A stretch of 64,000 nucleotides of DNA from Klebsormidium nitens. Taxonomy: Eukaryota > Streptophyta > Klebsormidiophyceae > Klebsormidiales > Klebsormidiaceae. This document shows, one piece after another, positions 31,488 to 43,800 of this stretch. Positions within the stretch are counted from its first letter, which is position 1. Each line of letters opens with the position of its first letter. A program made the position numbers and the translations under genes. Under the pieces are notes generated by a model, which was not told the DNA's origin, did not search any database, and saw only the letters and a program-made list of their open reading frames with translations. The stretch covers positions 7,688 to 71,687 of the forward strand of contig DF237244.1 in assembly GCA_000708835.1 (NCBI GenBank). Reading direction: 5' to 3'.

Positions 31488-34400
31488 TTATCTGGCCGGG
31501 GGCAGGCCCGCGGCCGCTGCCGTTGCGGCCCGAGCGGCCCTTCGGTCGGCCTTTTCTTGCTCCGCCAGCATCTCCTTGAGCTTTTTGGCCAGAGTCTCGA
31601 GGGCCTTCTTCTTGGCGGCCTGGAAAACGGTTTCCAACCACAGTTCAGCGTGCCGCAATCGGAAAGGCTTGGAACACTGCAAACCTAATACGGAACACCT
31701 TTTCCGAGCTGTCTAAACGAGAACTTGCAGGCTACTAGAGAAGGGTCGACTCTCTAGTAGCCTGCAAGTCGTCGTTGAAAAGTTGCAGAACATTGATAAG
31801 CCTCTCAGGGTCGCAAAGGCGCCGATAATTTTTTTGCCGAAAACGGAGTCCGTTCTGGGGAACCTGCACACCGGTTATTGAAGAGAGTGAGAATTGCAGT
31901 CTGACAGGCTTTGTGGTTTGCGAAGCAAAGAGTGGTCACCGCTTTTTGAAGCCCTCGAGATATATCGATACCTCGCTCTGTTCGCATGTGTTCTACTTCT
32001 TTGTTTCGATGTACAGACATCGAGAAGCGGCCTTTGCTCATATTATAACGCTGAGACGCAGACCTGTAGCAAAGAACGTTCGAGGTGACGTTTGCTGATA
32101 TGCAATTTGATAGCATCGAACACGCCGTTGTGGCAGCCCACAAAGTGGTGTACAAAGGAGCGGCATCGTGGGGCCACGCAGAAAGTCCAATGCTTCGTAG
32201 ATTTGACGTACATGTTTGAGTTGCCTCAGTTCTTGAAAAATCAACCCTTGGATACAGGCTCTACGAGTATGAGCAGGTTTTTTCCCACGCCTCGGAGCAA
32301 GACCGGCTTCTGTGCAAAAGACCAGCGTCTGTGACCGGCTTCTTGAAAGCACTCGCCTCTGTGTCACTTCATTCAAGCGGGAGCTCGGGACCTCAGAAAG
32401 CAAAACGTTTTGAGCACCAAACTTGAAGACCAAAACCGGCACGAGGTGCCGTTTCTGGATGCCATTTTCTCACCTGCTTTCCGCCGCGGAAGACCCCCTT
32501 CTCGGGCATCTCCTTGAACTTTTCCGCCACAATGATTACTGTCCGGGGGTCCAGCGCTGGATAGTACTTTTCTCGCAACTCCTGCATGGACGTCCGAAAG
32601 TTGCACCCTTACATTTCCTCTTTCCAAAAGGATGCAACGATAGTCCCATCTGGTCGGAAGGTTTTCAGACTGCTGGTTGATACCCCTGCTGCCATAAAAA
32701 GTGTGCACCAATCAAGGTCGGCCATAAGCGCAGGGAGTCTGTTCGAATTTGTTTGCGCATAACTGACAATCAGTTGTTGATTGGCAGCTCGTGACTGCAC
32801 GTTGAAAAAAGGTACATGCCACTCGCTCGTGGCGCATATCGAGGGCTACCACTTCGGAAGTACGGAGTTTCCAGGTTGCGCTGGTCAGTTAACAAGACAA
32901 ACCGTGATCAAACAGGAAGCGAGCAATTTCGCCAGTCAACCCCAAACAAAGCAGGGACTGTTCTTCCGCTATCGGAGGGGTGTTCCAGGTCGCAGAAAAT
33001 GGTTACTGCGAGCCGCTCTGTAGGCTCTTGCGCCAATGCACTTGTTAACCCGTCTTTTAACCCACTTGCTCAAGATAGAGCTCCAGTTGATTCTTTTTTA
33101 AAGCTAAGTTCGTCAATCCAATCTCCTCCGCAAAGCCTCTCCTTTATTTTTAACATGACCCTCCACATAACCGACTTGTTAACCTGCCACATGCCCCACC
33201 TGCTCCAGTCACAGCTCCGGTTGATTCCCCAGCAGAATTGTCGGCCGATGCGCCTCGGCAAAACCTCTCGTTCATTGCCTGAAGAAAACTCCTCCACATA
33301 ACCCACTTCTCAAAACCTGTCTACAAACCCACCTGCTCGAGATACAGCTCCGGTTGATTCCCCAGTAGTAGATTCGTCAGCTGGCGCGCCTCTGCGAAGC
33401 AGCTCTTGAGCCCCGCGCTCCCGGGAAGGTGCTCCAGCCCGCTGGAGCGGTACTGCTCGTCGGCAAACGCCTCGAGCACGCGCAGGTCGGCGTCGATGCC
33501 CTGAACCGCGAAGATGTTGTAGCGCTTCACCTCGTCGCCCGCGAGAGTCGCCACGATGCAGTCGGAGATGTGCTTCATCACGCTCGCGCTGACCTGGGGG
33601 GAAAACAGCGGACGAGATTGGATAAAGTGGGAAAACGGAAAGAAGGAAAGCAAGCTGGGTCGAAGAGAGTGTGGCACGGTTATCGTGAAAGGAGTCGGAA
33701 GAGTGCCAGAAGCGGGAGCATTTGCAGTCGGAGATGTGCTTCATCACGCTCGAGCTCACCTGAAGGAAAACAAAAGATGAGAATAAGAGATTAGAAATCT
33801 GGAGAAGAAATCAAATGCGAACGAGAAGGGAACGAAAGCTATATCGAAGGGACCACGAAAATTTTCAGAAAATGCTTGGACAAGTAGCGTTTGCAGTCGG
33901 AGATGTGCTTCATCAAGCTCGCGCTAACTGGGGAAGAAATTACAAAGGAATGGATGAGAAGAAACAGAGCGTGTCACGGGGACCGTGAAGAGTTTGGAGA
34001 AAGAGATTGAACTGAGAAAGAGAAGTGGAGAAAAGAAGGAAAGCACAATTTACAAAATTCCGGAACGGTTCAAAGGACACGAAGACAAGGATCTTTTGCA
34101 GTCGGAGATGTGCTTCATCACGCTCGCGCTGACCTGGGGCAATGGACGGACGAAAATAAGAGGCTAGCAAACTAGAGACGGGACTGAATGACAACGAGGA
34201 GGGAAGGGGAGGTAAGGCCAAGATACCGCGAATCGACTCAGAAGATGCGAGGACAAGCGTTAGGAATTCGGTTCATTACGCTCGCGTTGACCTGGGCGGG
34301 GAGAAGGGAGGTGGTCACGACGGAATTGGAACAACTGAAAGGAATACACAGAATATCGTGAAGCTGTCCCGGGTGAGCCCAACGAGCGCGCGATCCCGAG

Positions 34401-37400
34401 GTCTGGCAACTGAACTCCAGAACTCGCATAAAAGGTGGTCACGATAAGCAATCGAAACAGTGTACAAAAGCGATGACACATGGCGGAGACGAAGGGAAAC
34501 CAGTGTATGAAATGACAGAAATAACGAGCTTTCTATCTTACCTTCTCGAATGCGACCAGTGGGGGCACATCGACCGCGACCCCGAGCGTCGGTCCAACTT
34601 AGACTGTGACTGCTCACGTTCTCGACACGACGCATGTACGAAGTGATTCTCGCAGTAACAGACATTTGCATTGATACTTTGAATAAAGCGTAAGGAGTAA
34701 GAACACCGTTACCTTTTCAAAGGCGTCCAGTGGGAGCACATCGACCGCGACTCCGGGCGTGGTATCCATGAACAGCAGCGCCTCCTACCCCTCCGATTCC
34801 TTCTGGTTTTCAAAATCCAAAGAGCTGCATAAATTTTGGACCACTGTATCACTCTTCAACAGGATTCTGCAATGTTCCTTTGACAGAACTGTATACAAAG
34901 ATTCCCTACCTTTTCGAAGGCGTCAAGCGGGAGCACGTCGACCGCTACCCCGAGCGTGGTGTCCAGGAACAGAAGCGTCTCCTGCACGTAGTCGTTGGCC
35001 GTGCGCGCCGGCTCGTCGGGCAGCCACTCGATGCGGTTCGTACCGGCCATAAACTCGTCGATCTTGCTCTTGAGCAGCTTGATCATCAGGTCGTGCGCCA
35101 CCGCCTACGGAATTCAAAATTCACTAAGTTGGTTCAAAACGCACAATTCGAAATCTGGGGAACTACTCGTAAATTCTTTCTGCTCTGGAGCAGCTTGATC
35201 ATCAGGTCGTGCGCCACCGCCTGGGCAACGGGACAGTTCCAGTCTTCGAAAATTGGGGTCGTGGGGATTAGGTATTCGAAACATAATGGAGTCTCCTGAC
35301 AGCTCATCATCGGGTCTCGGGGGCCGATGTCTGTGGCACTGTCGCCTGAGAAATCGAGTCACCGAACCTTTAATAAGAAAGTGCAAGTAAGATTGAAAGC
35401 AGGTAGAAGTAGATTCGCTTTCATGCAGAGTACATCCACTGAAGTGGAGAACCGGCCTTCTTTCGACCTTCGGGCAAGCCCAATCTCACTGAATCGTCCT
35501 CGCATCGAAGCACACTCTTAATGGGTCGACGTTGCAACGGCTGCTCTCTTAAAATTAGCGGACGAACCCGCTCAACCCCCTCGTTCACGGCGTTCTGTGA
35601 AACATAGGGAAGTTCTGGTGGCGGGAGTGACCGAGACATGACACGTGCGTAATGCCCTTAACATCAAGCATCCACCTCACCTGGGACCGTCGCAGCGCGG
35701 AACGTGACGTCAGGCCCCCATGCGGCCCTTCGATGAGGCGAGCCGGGATGCCGCACAGCTTGGCCGCAAACTCGGCGAAGTAGCCGCACGCGCGCTCGAG
35801 CACCGTCATGTTGGCCGCGATCTGCATCGCCTGGGACACCTGCGAAAAAGGTAGCGGACACAATCTTCAGCTTGGTATACCAGATGACTTCGTATTTAGT
35901 CAGCTTAGGTTTGTTTGTGTGGCCCCCATTCGGTCCTACGAGACTCTACCAACGAAAGCCTTGCAGCCCAACACTATGCTCAGATCCAGCGATCGGTAAG
36001 CTGATTGCGCCTGTCAATATTCGGAGCTGCCTGTTCGCCAGCTTTAAACACAAGTCGGTGCTCGAAAGCCTTTCCACTCGCTGAGTCATTCGTTTATTTG
36101 AAGCATTCCTTCTCCTTGCCAGCCCTCCATGTCGATTCCGTCAAGCTCTGCCGATCGGAACCACAGCCGTTTGTAAGCCCTCGACCCCGAAGTCGAGACA
36201 GGGACAAGGAAAAAGCGAGAAATTGTTGTCCGAGTCATACCTGCAGCGAGGGCGTCTGGATGACCCGCAGCAGCGCCTCGTTGAGCACCGACGTCAGCAG
36301 CCGGTCCAGGTACCGCTTGACGACGTCATACACGTCCATGTGCGCGCCGTGCGCGAGGAAGCTGACCGAGTCCTCGATGAAGCTGCGCACGACGCGGCAG
36401 CACTGCGGGACCGTCGCGGAGAAGGGCGCGACGTACGGGAACGCGACGGGCGCGTCGGACGACTGCAGCTTGAACGCGACCACGTCCATGTCGTACTCGA
36501 ACTCCTTGCGCATGACCATCTTCTGGTACGTGTCGTTGGCCAGCGCATCCTGCGGGGGGAAATTTGTGAGTGAAAACCTGAGATTTGCATGAGTTTTGCA
36601 TCTGGGAGGCAAGCCTGTTGCTCCGATGCTTCTTATAAGAGACACTAGCGAGAGCTTCTCGCGCATCACCATCTTCTGGTACGTGTCGTTGGCCAGGGCA
36701 TCCTGCGGCGAATAAGTTGCGAGATCAATTTTAGAAGTGGCCTCTGTGAAGGTGGGTTTGGCGAGACGATGCTTCTGGGATGTGTTATTGGCGATATCAT
36801 CCTGCGGGGGAGGACTTGGGGTTTAGGCTTTGGTTGTAAATCTGAAAGGTGGGTTTGCCAAATCGACAACTTCTGGTGTGATAGGCGAGCGCATCCTCGG
36901 CTTTGAGAACACTTCTCTGATGTCACGGCCTCCGCACTTCCGATCTGACCCCTCTGCCCGCTTTCTTTGGCTCTTGCCCTCTGAGAAGGCCCGATATTGA
37001 CTGTGGAGAGTTGTCAATCAAAAGCATTAGGCCACATTGACTAATCATGCCTGTCACGCCTTGACACGTTTGCTTCGTCAAGATGGCTTGCACCAGACGC
37101 ACGAATTATCTTCGCCCAACTTCAAGCTCTGAATAACAATGTCATATCTGCAGATTGTGCTCGTTGTTTTCTAGTCGGTGACTATGAAGCATCGATGAGC
37201 TGTCCGCCTTTAGAATCGATTATGGAGAAGCGTAGTCGGCACTTGATCGGAATTTGACAACAGCACGTCCGCAATCTTTTGAGCCGAGCGTCCCTTGCCT
37301 GTATCTTTTTGGAGCAGTCGTGCAGCAGCATCTCGTGGTACTTCTCGCGCGTTGTGTCGAGGACGTCGAGCAGCGGGGAGACCTGGTAGCCGTACCGCCG

Positions 37401-39511
37401 CAGCGTGGCGCACAGCAGAGACACAAAGTCCTTCACCAGGAGCAGAGTGGTGGCGGTGGTCATCCTGGGGGGCCACAAAATACGAGATGAGATTCTGTGC
37501 GACTATAAAGAGATGGGGAATCAATGCATATTAAGGTGAAGTTATCGGAGAGGGTATTGTCCAAGTATGTGAGGCGTAGCCTCCGAAGGTGAGAATAGGT
37601 GAGGCAAGATGCGGTCGGAACAAAAGTTTTTGGGCTTTTTGCGGATATCACAACGCACAGACGAGATTGCGCCGTAACTCATACAATTAAAACAAAGAAA
37701 AACAAGGTGACTCTGATCAGGAACACAGAATAGAAAAACTTCCTGAACAGCGACAACGAGAAGTAAAAGGAGACAAGCGTGCAGCTATAGTCCAGTTGCC
37801 AGTCGGGCTAAGCGCACCCAGATTCTGTTTTGCTTCCACTTCTAACCACTCTCCAAGGGCCAATAGCTAGTAGTAAACAGAGCGAACTGTGGGGACAGCA
37901 ATAAGCGGAGCGATTTGTTATCCTTTTCTAATGCACTCTTGTCGGCATTTGTACTCGATCAGTTAAACAGCGCCAGGCTGAGATCTGATACTTGGGCTTG
38001 ATACTGCACCCACTGCTGCTTCTCAAGAATTGCACTGGTTGAGAAGGCTGGGTTACCCCCCACATTTGCCTCCAGTTCTTACTAAGTAAAAAGATTCCTT
38101 CGATTTTTCAACCGCGCCTGCGATTTGAAAGACCAGCAACAGAAAAAACACGTGTCAAATACCTCCAATTGTATTCTGCAGACCGAGAGCCTTCTCCATC
38201 TTAGCTTGAACCACCAAACCAAAACGATCCTGCCGAAATGAACCCTTCGATGATAACAAGGATCTTCAGGAACCTCCCAAGCCGGTAGCCCCCAACTAAA
38301 GAGCCTCTCAAATGGAAGACTCAACATCGAACCGTGCAATCCGCAATACCCCCCGGCCCTCACCTCGAGAACTGTTCCTCCATGACCATGCGCATCTTGG
38401 TAATCGCCCCCTCCCACAGATTGTCCACCTGCGCGCTTGACACCAACCCTCCCGCCGTCCTAAGTACCCGGTCCTCGACCACAAAGAACCCCGTGATCTG
38501 CGCAAAGTACCCTTGGTACCCCTCCAGAAACGACTGCCCGGGCTGAAACTGCAGGTCGGAATTGAGCTGCAGCTGCCGGTTCCTGTAGTAATAGTCCCGG
38601 AACTGGTCTTGCAGCCCGAGACACGTATGGATGTAGTGCGCGCGGTAGACGGGGGTCAGGTCGAACTTGAGCAGCGAGTCGTCCTCCTCGATGTCTTCCA
38701 CTTCCAGCATGTAGATCCCCTCGCGGTGCCCGGAGCGCGTCTGTTCCTCCGCCTGCCGCTGCCGGCCCCTCAGGTCCTTTTCCCTCTGCCGTGCGGAAGC
38801 GGCTTGTCCAATGGACTGCCGTCCGATGTCTCGAGAGATCCCCCGGATGTGCACCAGCCAATCGCTGAACTCCTTGCTGACCTTCTTCTCAATGTGGAGC
38901 CGACTCGCCGGGATCTGCTTCTCGAGGTAAACCCTAAGCGCTCTTGCGGGGACTCTACGCAGATAGTCCCGCTCGATATTGTCGAGTGTTTTGAGCGCAG
39001 GGTAGTACTGATCCCTCGCAATGTGCTCGTTCACCTTCACGCACAGGTCGACCACCGCCTTGCACTTCTTTAGCCCCACAATTGCCTCCGTCAGGTTCTT
39101 GCTGATGTCATGGTGCTCCACAAGCTCATCTACCCTCGACAGCGTGGCACTCCCAACCTTCTGCAACTCGGCATTCTGGTCGCTCAATCCGTTTTTCAGC
39201 TCCACCGCATCGACCAGCACGTACCGAAGCTCGTCTACCGCGTGAATGAACTCCTCGTAATGCAGCCGGCACAGCTCCTCAATCTCGCTCTCCTTCTTCT
39301 TCACGAACCCCTTCAGCTGATGCAGGAGGCCCTCTGGTTTGCTCATTTCGAAGGCGGACCGCACCACCGGTCCAAGGTCCTCATTGTTTGCAATCAGCGA
39401 AGCTAGCGCTGCGTCGTCGATGCCCACCGGCCCATCAGGGGGCCTGTGCATATCCCCGTTTGTGCCGGCGGCAGCGCCCCGGAAGCCGGACTGCCCCCTG
39501 TTGACCGCCAT
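31488..39511 (-). CDS. SEC15: Exocyst complex subunit SEC15
   Basis: Exons 39511-38364, 37464-37299, 36549-36241, 35839-35681, 35104-34910, 33593-33333, 32581-32474, 31619-31488; 825 residues, all phases close. Matches plant SEC15 along its length: NNEDLGPVVR, KKKESEIEELCRLHYEEFIH, ARQREKDLRGRQRQAEEQ, FDLTPVYRAHYIHTCLGLQD, GFFVVEDRVLRTAGGL, ITKMRMVMEEQFSR, VKDFVSLLCATLRRYGY, VPQCCRVVRSFIEDSVSFL, VSQAMQIAANM, and TVIIVAEKFKEMPEKG near the end, where it departs into a Lys- then Ala-rich tail. SEC15 links Rab GTPases to vesicle tethering at the plasma membrane. The 37298 donor is GC (CAG|GCAAGG). Start at ATG 39511, the first in-frame ATG. Introns 2, 4 and 5 contain repeated copies of their flanking exon edges (listed separately). 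Confidence 0.96.
31723..31769. repeat. Perfect 19-bp inverted repeat (hairpin) in SEC15 intron 7
   Basis: Arms ACTTGCAGGCTACTAGAGA (31723-31741) and its exact reverse complement (31751-31769), separated by 9 bases AGGGTCGAC. It lies about 104 bp upstream (genomic) of the last exon, inside the 31620-32473 intron. Confidence 0.9.
33724..34293 (-). repeat. Four extra copies of the SEC15 exon-6 start in intron 5
   Basis: Exon 6 begins at 33593 with (coding strand) CAG|GTCAGCGCGAGCGTGATG and continues to CACATCTCCGACTGC. Copies of acceptor plus about 36 nt lie at 33762-33724, 33930-33893, 34135-34098 and 34293-34264. The 34098 copy is essentially identical to the exon; the others have a few changes and the last is shortened. 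Spacing is about 165-205 bp, so the units include intron sequence. Confidence 0.88.
34540..34785 (-). repeat. Two extra copies of the SEC15 exon-5 end in intron 5
   Basis: Exon 5 ends at 34910 with (coding strand) GACGCCTTCGAAAAG|GTAGGG-like sequence. Related exon-end plus donor sequences lie at 34785-34711 (about 75 bp, ending TTTGAAAAG|GTAACG) and 34595-34540 (ending TTCGAGAAG|GTAAGA). Spacing about 200 and 170 bp. Thus the same intron carries copies of both of its edges. Confidence 0.85.
35184..35223 (-). repeat. Extra copy of the SEC15 exon-5 start in intron 4
   Basis: Repeats the first about 38 bases of exon 5 (GCGGTGGCGCACGACCTGAT and on) with its own CCCAG acceptor, about 119 bp upstream of the true acceptor (CCGTAG at 35105-35110). 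The reading frame after the copy degenerates, so the 35104 acceptor is the one that yields SEC15. Confidence 0.85.
36659..36897 (-). repeat. Three extra copies of the SEC15 exon-3 start in intron 2
   Basis: Exon 3 starts at 36549 with CAG|GATGCGCTGGCCAACGA. Copies: 36708-36659 (about 50 nt, nearly identical, through ATGGTGATGCGC), 36808-36767 (diverged, GATGATATCGCCAATAACAC) and 36897-36868 (diverged, GATGCGCTCGCCTATCACAC). Divergence grows with distance from the exon. Confidence 0.85.
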
Positions 39512-40829
39512 ATCGCGTGATTGGCCTTGCAGGGCGCCCTGATCCACCAAGTGCGCTGACCATGCCCTTCTGAAGTTCGTTGTACAGCGCTAGCTGCCAT
39601 GAGATTCTGATCAGCATCCCTAGAGGCTAGTTGTGTCACAAAATAAACAAGTGTGCAGGCGCGCGCAGGCGCGGTATTCCGTTTTGATTCCGGTGTTCCG
39701 CGTATCCGGCCACGACGACCAGAACTCAGGTGCCACATGTCATCACCACCTGCAGATTGATGTCGACACTGTCATCTGCAATTTATTAGGTCTATGATGG
39801 CGGGCCAGAATCTAGAAGGGAGACCACGTGGCTGGCTCAAAGCCGTTTCCTCGCCACAAGTTTCCCAACGAAGAAGAGTCGAGAGGCTTCCTCGGACCTC
39901 CCTGTCGCCAGGATTTGCACCTGGCGCAATCACAGCGACGTCATGGCGGCAGCATCTACCGGTAGTGGAATCGCCTTCAGGGGCTTCGACTGGACACGTC
40001 GCCTGGCCCCTGCAGACTGCCCTGTCGACATACCTGTTCCTACCTAAAACTCTCAGACAAGGCTGGCAAGCCCGCAGACCGAATGCGGATGCTTCTTCAG
40101 GAGATCTGCATGCAGGAGCTTTCCTTGTGACCACTGCTCATCAGAATCATTTGAGCGCGCAGTCCAGTGATTGCGGATTCACAAAGCTGGTAAAGTCTGC
40201 TGTATTGACGCAGCAACGTTTTCACCAGCTCACGTCGTTGCGCCACTTCTGCATTCTGTGTGAGCGCTTGCGCCCGTCGTCAAGTGGTTCAAGGTAAGGG
40301 CAGCTGACGCATCTCTGTCATTGCATTTGTGTGTTAACGTTGCTGGAGGGGAGTGGTGTGGCGCGCCACAGTCTGGTGAAGACTGTAACGTGGCATTTGT
40401 TGAGGTAAAAGGCTGCAGTATAAGTGATTCGATCTGGAAACCCGCGCGCACAGAGTGTCAGCTGAAGTACATAAATGGAAGCACGAGAGCCTATGCTGCA
40501 ATCGATGATATCATCTATGTTGGACTTGTCGAGCTAGGCTGGTTGTGCTGCAAGTTCAGCATGATGCAGAGAGAAACATGTGCTCTGCTGATGCAGATCT
40601 GCTAAGCTCATCCACTTAGAGAGCCCCTGAACAGTAGCATTGCGTTCTGGCTCAGGTCGACTAGCGCCTTTCCTTGTCCTTCTTTACACGACCTCTTCTC
40701 TTTGCAACCAAGACACCAAGCTCAAGTTCCAAAAACTAACGCTTCTCGAAGTATGATGTTGTGACATCTGGCACATTCTCGCAGGTCTGTTCATACGCGG
40801 CATGTTCACACCTTTCTTGCACTTTGCAG
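39512..40829. other. Divergent promoter region of SEC15 and the DLH-like gene
   Basis: About 1.3 kb. Overlapping open frames on both strands at 39770-40300 lack motifs. The pyrimidine-rich CACTTTGCAG directly before the DLH ATG (40830) looks like a splice acceptor, so a 5'-UTR intron is likely. Confidence 0.4.
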
Positions 40830-43800
40830 ATGGCTCGTGTACTGTTCCTTCTGGCTGCCCTGGCGCTTATTCACACTGCCACAGCCCAGCAGATGACAAT
40901 GGGCGAGGACCTTCTCTCAGCTGGTGTGAACTCCACTTTCCTAACCACCCAGATGGTTAACTACACTGCAGATATTCCGCTCACGGTGAGTGCCGATCAC
41001 CATTGGCGTGCTCAGAGTTTTTGTATGTTACAACAACTACGAAGAAATCTCAACTCTCAGTGATGCCATGTGGAGTAAGATCGACGCAAATGCAGTCTTG
41101 TTTCCTGAGAAAGTTGTGATTCTCAGGTGTGCACATAGTGCACATGTTGCTTTGGGCGTGAAGTCTTGTAGCCTCGTTCAGGATAAAGCCCAAGTATGTT
41201 TGGTTGAGGCATCTCTTGCGAAGAGTGGCTTTTTTGCGACTACAGATCAGGACATAGCTACAATCCAGTGCAACACGGCCTCGGATGACTCTTTAAGTGC
41301 ACTTATTGCAAAAGCTTTTCTAGTCCCTCTGTGTCAAACGGCTTTGAATCTGCATCTTGTCAGATGCTGACCTCTGCTTTGCTTTGCTTTGCAGGCCTTC
41401 CTGGCCTATGACAACAGCACCACTGCGCCCCGGCCCGCTGTCATCATTGTCCCTGACTGGGATGGCATTGGCGGGTACGAGATGTGGAGGGCCAAGTTGC
41501 TGGCTAACCTGGGTTACGTAGGTGGGTTACCGCCCATTGTTACTCAGAGGTGTTCTCACAATGGAAAGGATGCAGCTAGGCCTTTTGGTAAAGCGAGGGT
41601 TCTGCAGGTTTAAATCAAGTTCGTCCGAACTGAGCATCATGATCATGAGTTATTGTCAGTCCCCACCTAAAACTCGGTCCCCCTAACCCCTAGCCCTTCA
41701 ACCCCTAGCCCCTTTTAGAATGTCAATCCTCAGCCTCCTCACCCTCATCACTCAAGCCCTCAGCCACCCCTTACCATCAGCACCCTAACCCTCAATCCAC
41801 TAACTCTCAGTCCGCCCAACCCCTTCGTCCCCTAACCCTCAGTCCCACTAACTCTTAGTTCCTTTTAGTCCCACCAATCAATGTGCAAGAAAATCAGTCC
41901 CAACAATCAATGTGCAACTTTTCTTGCAGCTATGGTGGCCGATGTGTACGGCTCCAACATCTCGCAGGGCCCCGCTCTGCCCACCTCCGTGCGGTCCTCC
42001 CTCCTGATGCCGCTCATGTCGAACCCCGCCCTCTTCCGGAGCCGCATGATTGCTGCCATCAACACGGTAGGGCAGGCACTGCCCTTGTCTCTTTCTGGGA
42101 CAGCTTTGCGCCGTATGTTCTTTCAAGCTTTTATCAACAGAATTCCTTAAAGAGGAAGCTGGCTTAGATTTGTGGAGGGAAAATTTCAACACAAGGCTCT
42201 GCGAGGAGTCAGTTATAGTCACCTTTCGTGGGCGCAATTGAGACTGCACGCTTGTCACTTACCCTTAACGCCCACTGAAACCAAGCTTTGACTCGGCTTT
42301 GGACTCGTCTCGGTACGATCGTCTTTTGACTCGTCTTGGTACGAACAGCTATCAGGAGCCTGCTTGACTATTTCAAGTCTACTTGAGCCAATCTTTTGGT
42401 CTCAAATGACGCCTGGTCATTTTGCCCGGTAACAAGCTTCCCAGGAGGCCACTTTCAGGTGCAAGAACAAGCAAACAGTACGGATCCGAGACATTCAAAT
42501 CTGATCAAAACAGTACCTCAATCTCCCATGATACTACGGTACATGCTAGTCATCTGGTGACCATCCCACAAGCAAAGGTATGACGGTTCGCTGACCTCAC
42601 GTCTTCTTATCGCTTTGCAGGTGAAGACGCTTCCGATCACCAACACCAGCGCAATCGCCGCCATCGGCTACTGCTCCGGCGGAACCGGAATCATTGAGCT
42701 CTTGCGCGCTTACCCCAACGGCACCGAGGGTCTTCGCGGTGAGTCTTGATAAATGTTGCGCACGTTTCTGACGCCCTTACAACTTTCGAGTGCTTTATTG
42801 ACGACGCTCCATCAAGCGGGCTCAGAAATATGCAGCCGCCCTTTCGAGTCTGAAAGAATTGGTGGTGCGGCGCTCTATGAGATTCTCGAGTCATGAGCGA
42901 ATCGTTGGGAAGCCACTGGGTAGTTGCACACCAGAGTGGTCCAGCATCCTCTGTTTGATGCCCTTGTACAACTCTTCAGGCTGTGTCTTTTTCCCAAGTG
43001 CACGTTTGACAAAGACACACGTTTTGGGGACTGAGAGCTGAGACGTTTACATCAAGCGGTTTCAAACCAAACCGGTCATTCTGCATTCTCGATGGCCTCC
43101 AATACCACGTTCATCCGGCAATGGCGCACCAGTCTATTTTGTATATCTGTATTCTCCGTGAAGCTGGACTTTCTTCCTGAAAGCGCCACGGTTGGTCCGT
43201 GGGCGGCGCTTACAAACCGACACACGGAACAGAGTATCCGAACTCGCTTCGATATGGCCGTCGAACTCTACCGTGTGTCCCGCAGGTGTGATGGGCTTCC
43301 ACGCCGGCCGGCTGAACACCACCGGGACCAAGGCCGTGCCCAATAACCCCATCAAGCTGTCGCTCCAGAGCGGTGCCAAGGACGCGTCCGTCTCCGGAAA
43401 GGCGGAGATGGTCGTAAGTCCGCTTTTCCCGCCCTCCGACTCTTGTCTTGGTCACTGTTGACCTACGTTTTTTGAAACTTGCAGGCATCTTATGTTGTTG
43501 TCCAGTGGAACCTTTCGTCAGCTTTGGATCTTTTCAATGTCCTTTGCAACGCCTTATGCTGACAAGGCCAGTTTGTGCGGACTGATTTTGCCACCCTTTT
43601 TAAACTCTTCTGTTCTGTCAGGATTTCTCAGGTCGTGTTTCGGCCTCAGTGAGGACCCACGTCTGCAGAATTTGCCTTTCTTTTCTCTACTTGGCCTAAT
43701 CCAAATTTCAACTCACACTGAATTTCCGCTGGCCTTCGCTTCTTCTTGTCAAACTGTCATCCTACCATTCTGCTTCGACATTGTACAAAATGTTACAGCT

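Noticed and set aside
39794-40297. 167-residue plus-strand ORF between SEC15 and the DLH gene
   Set aside because: No motif, overlapped by a minus-strand ORF of similar length, and located in a probable promoter/5'-UTR region.
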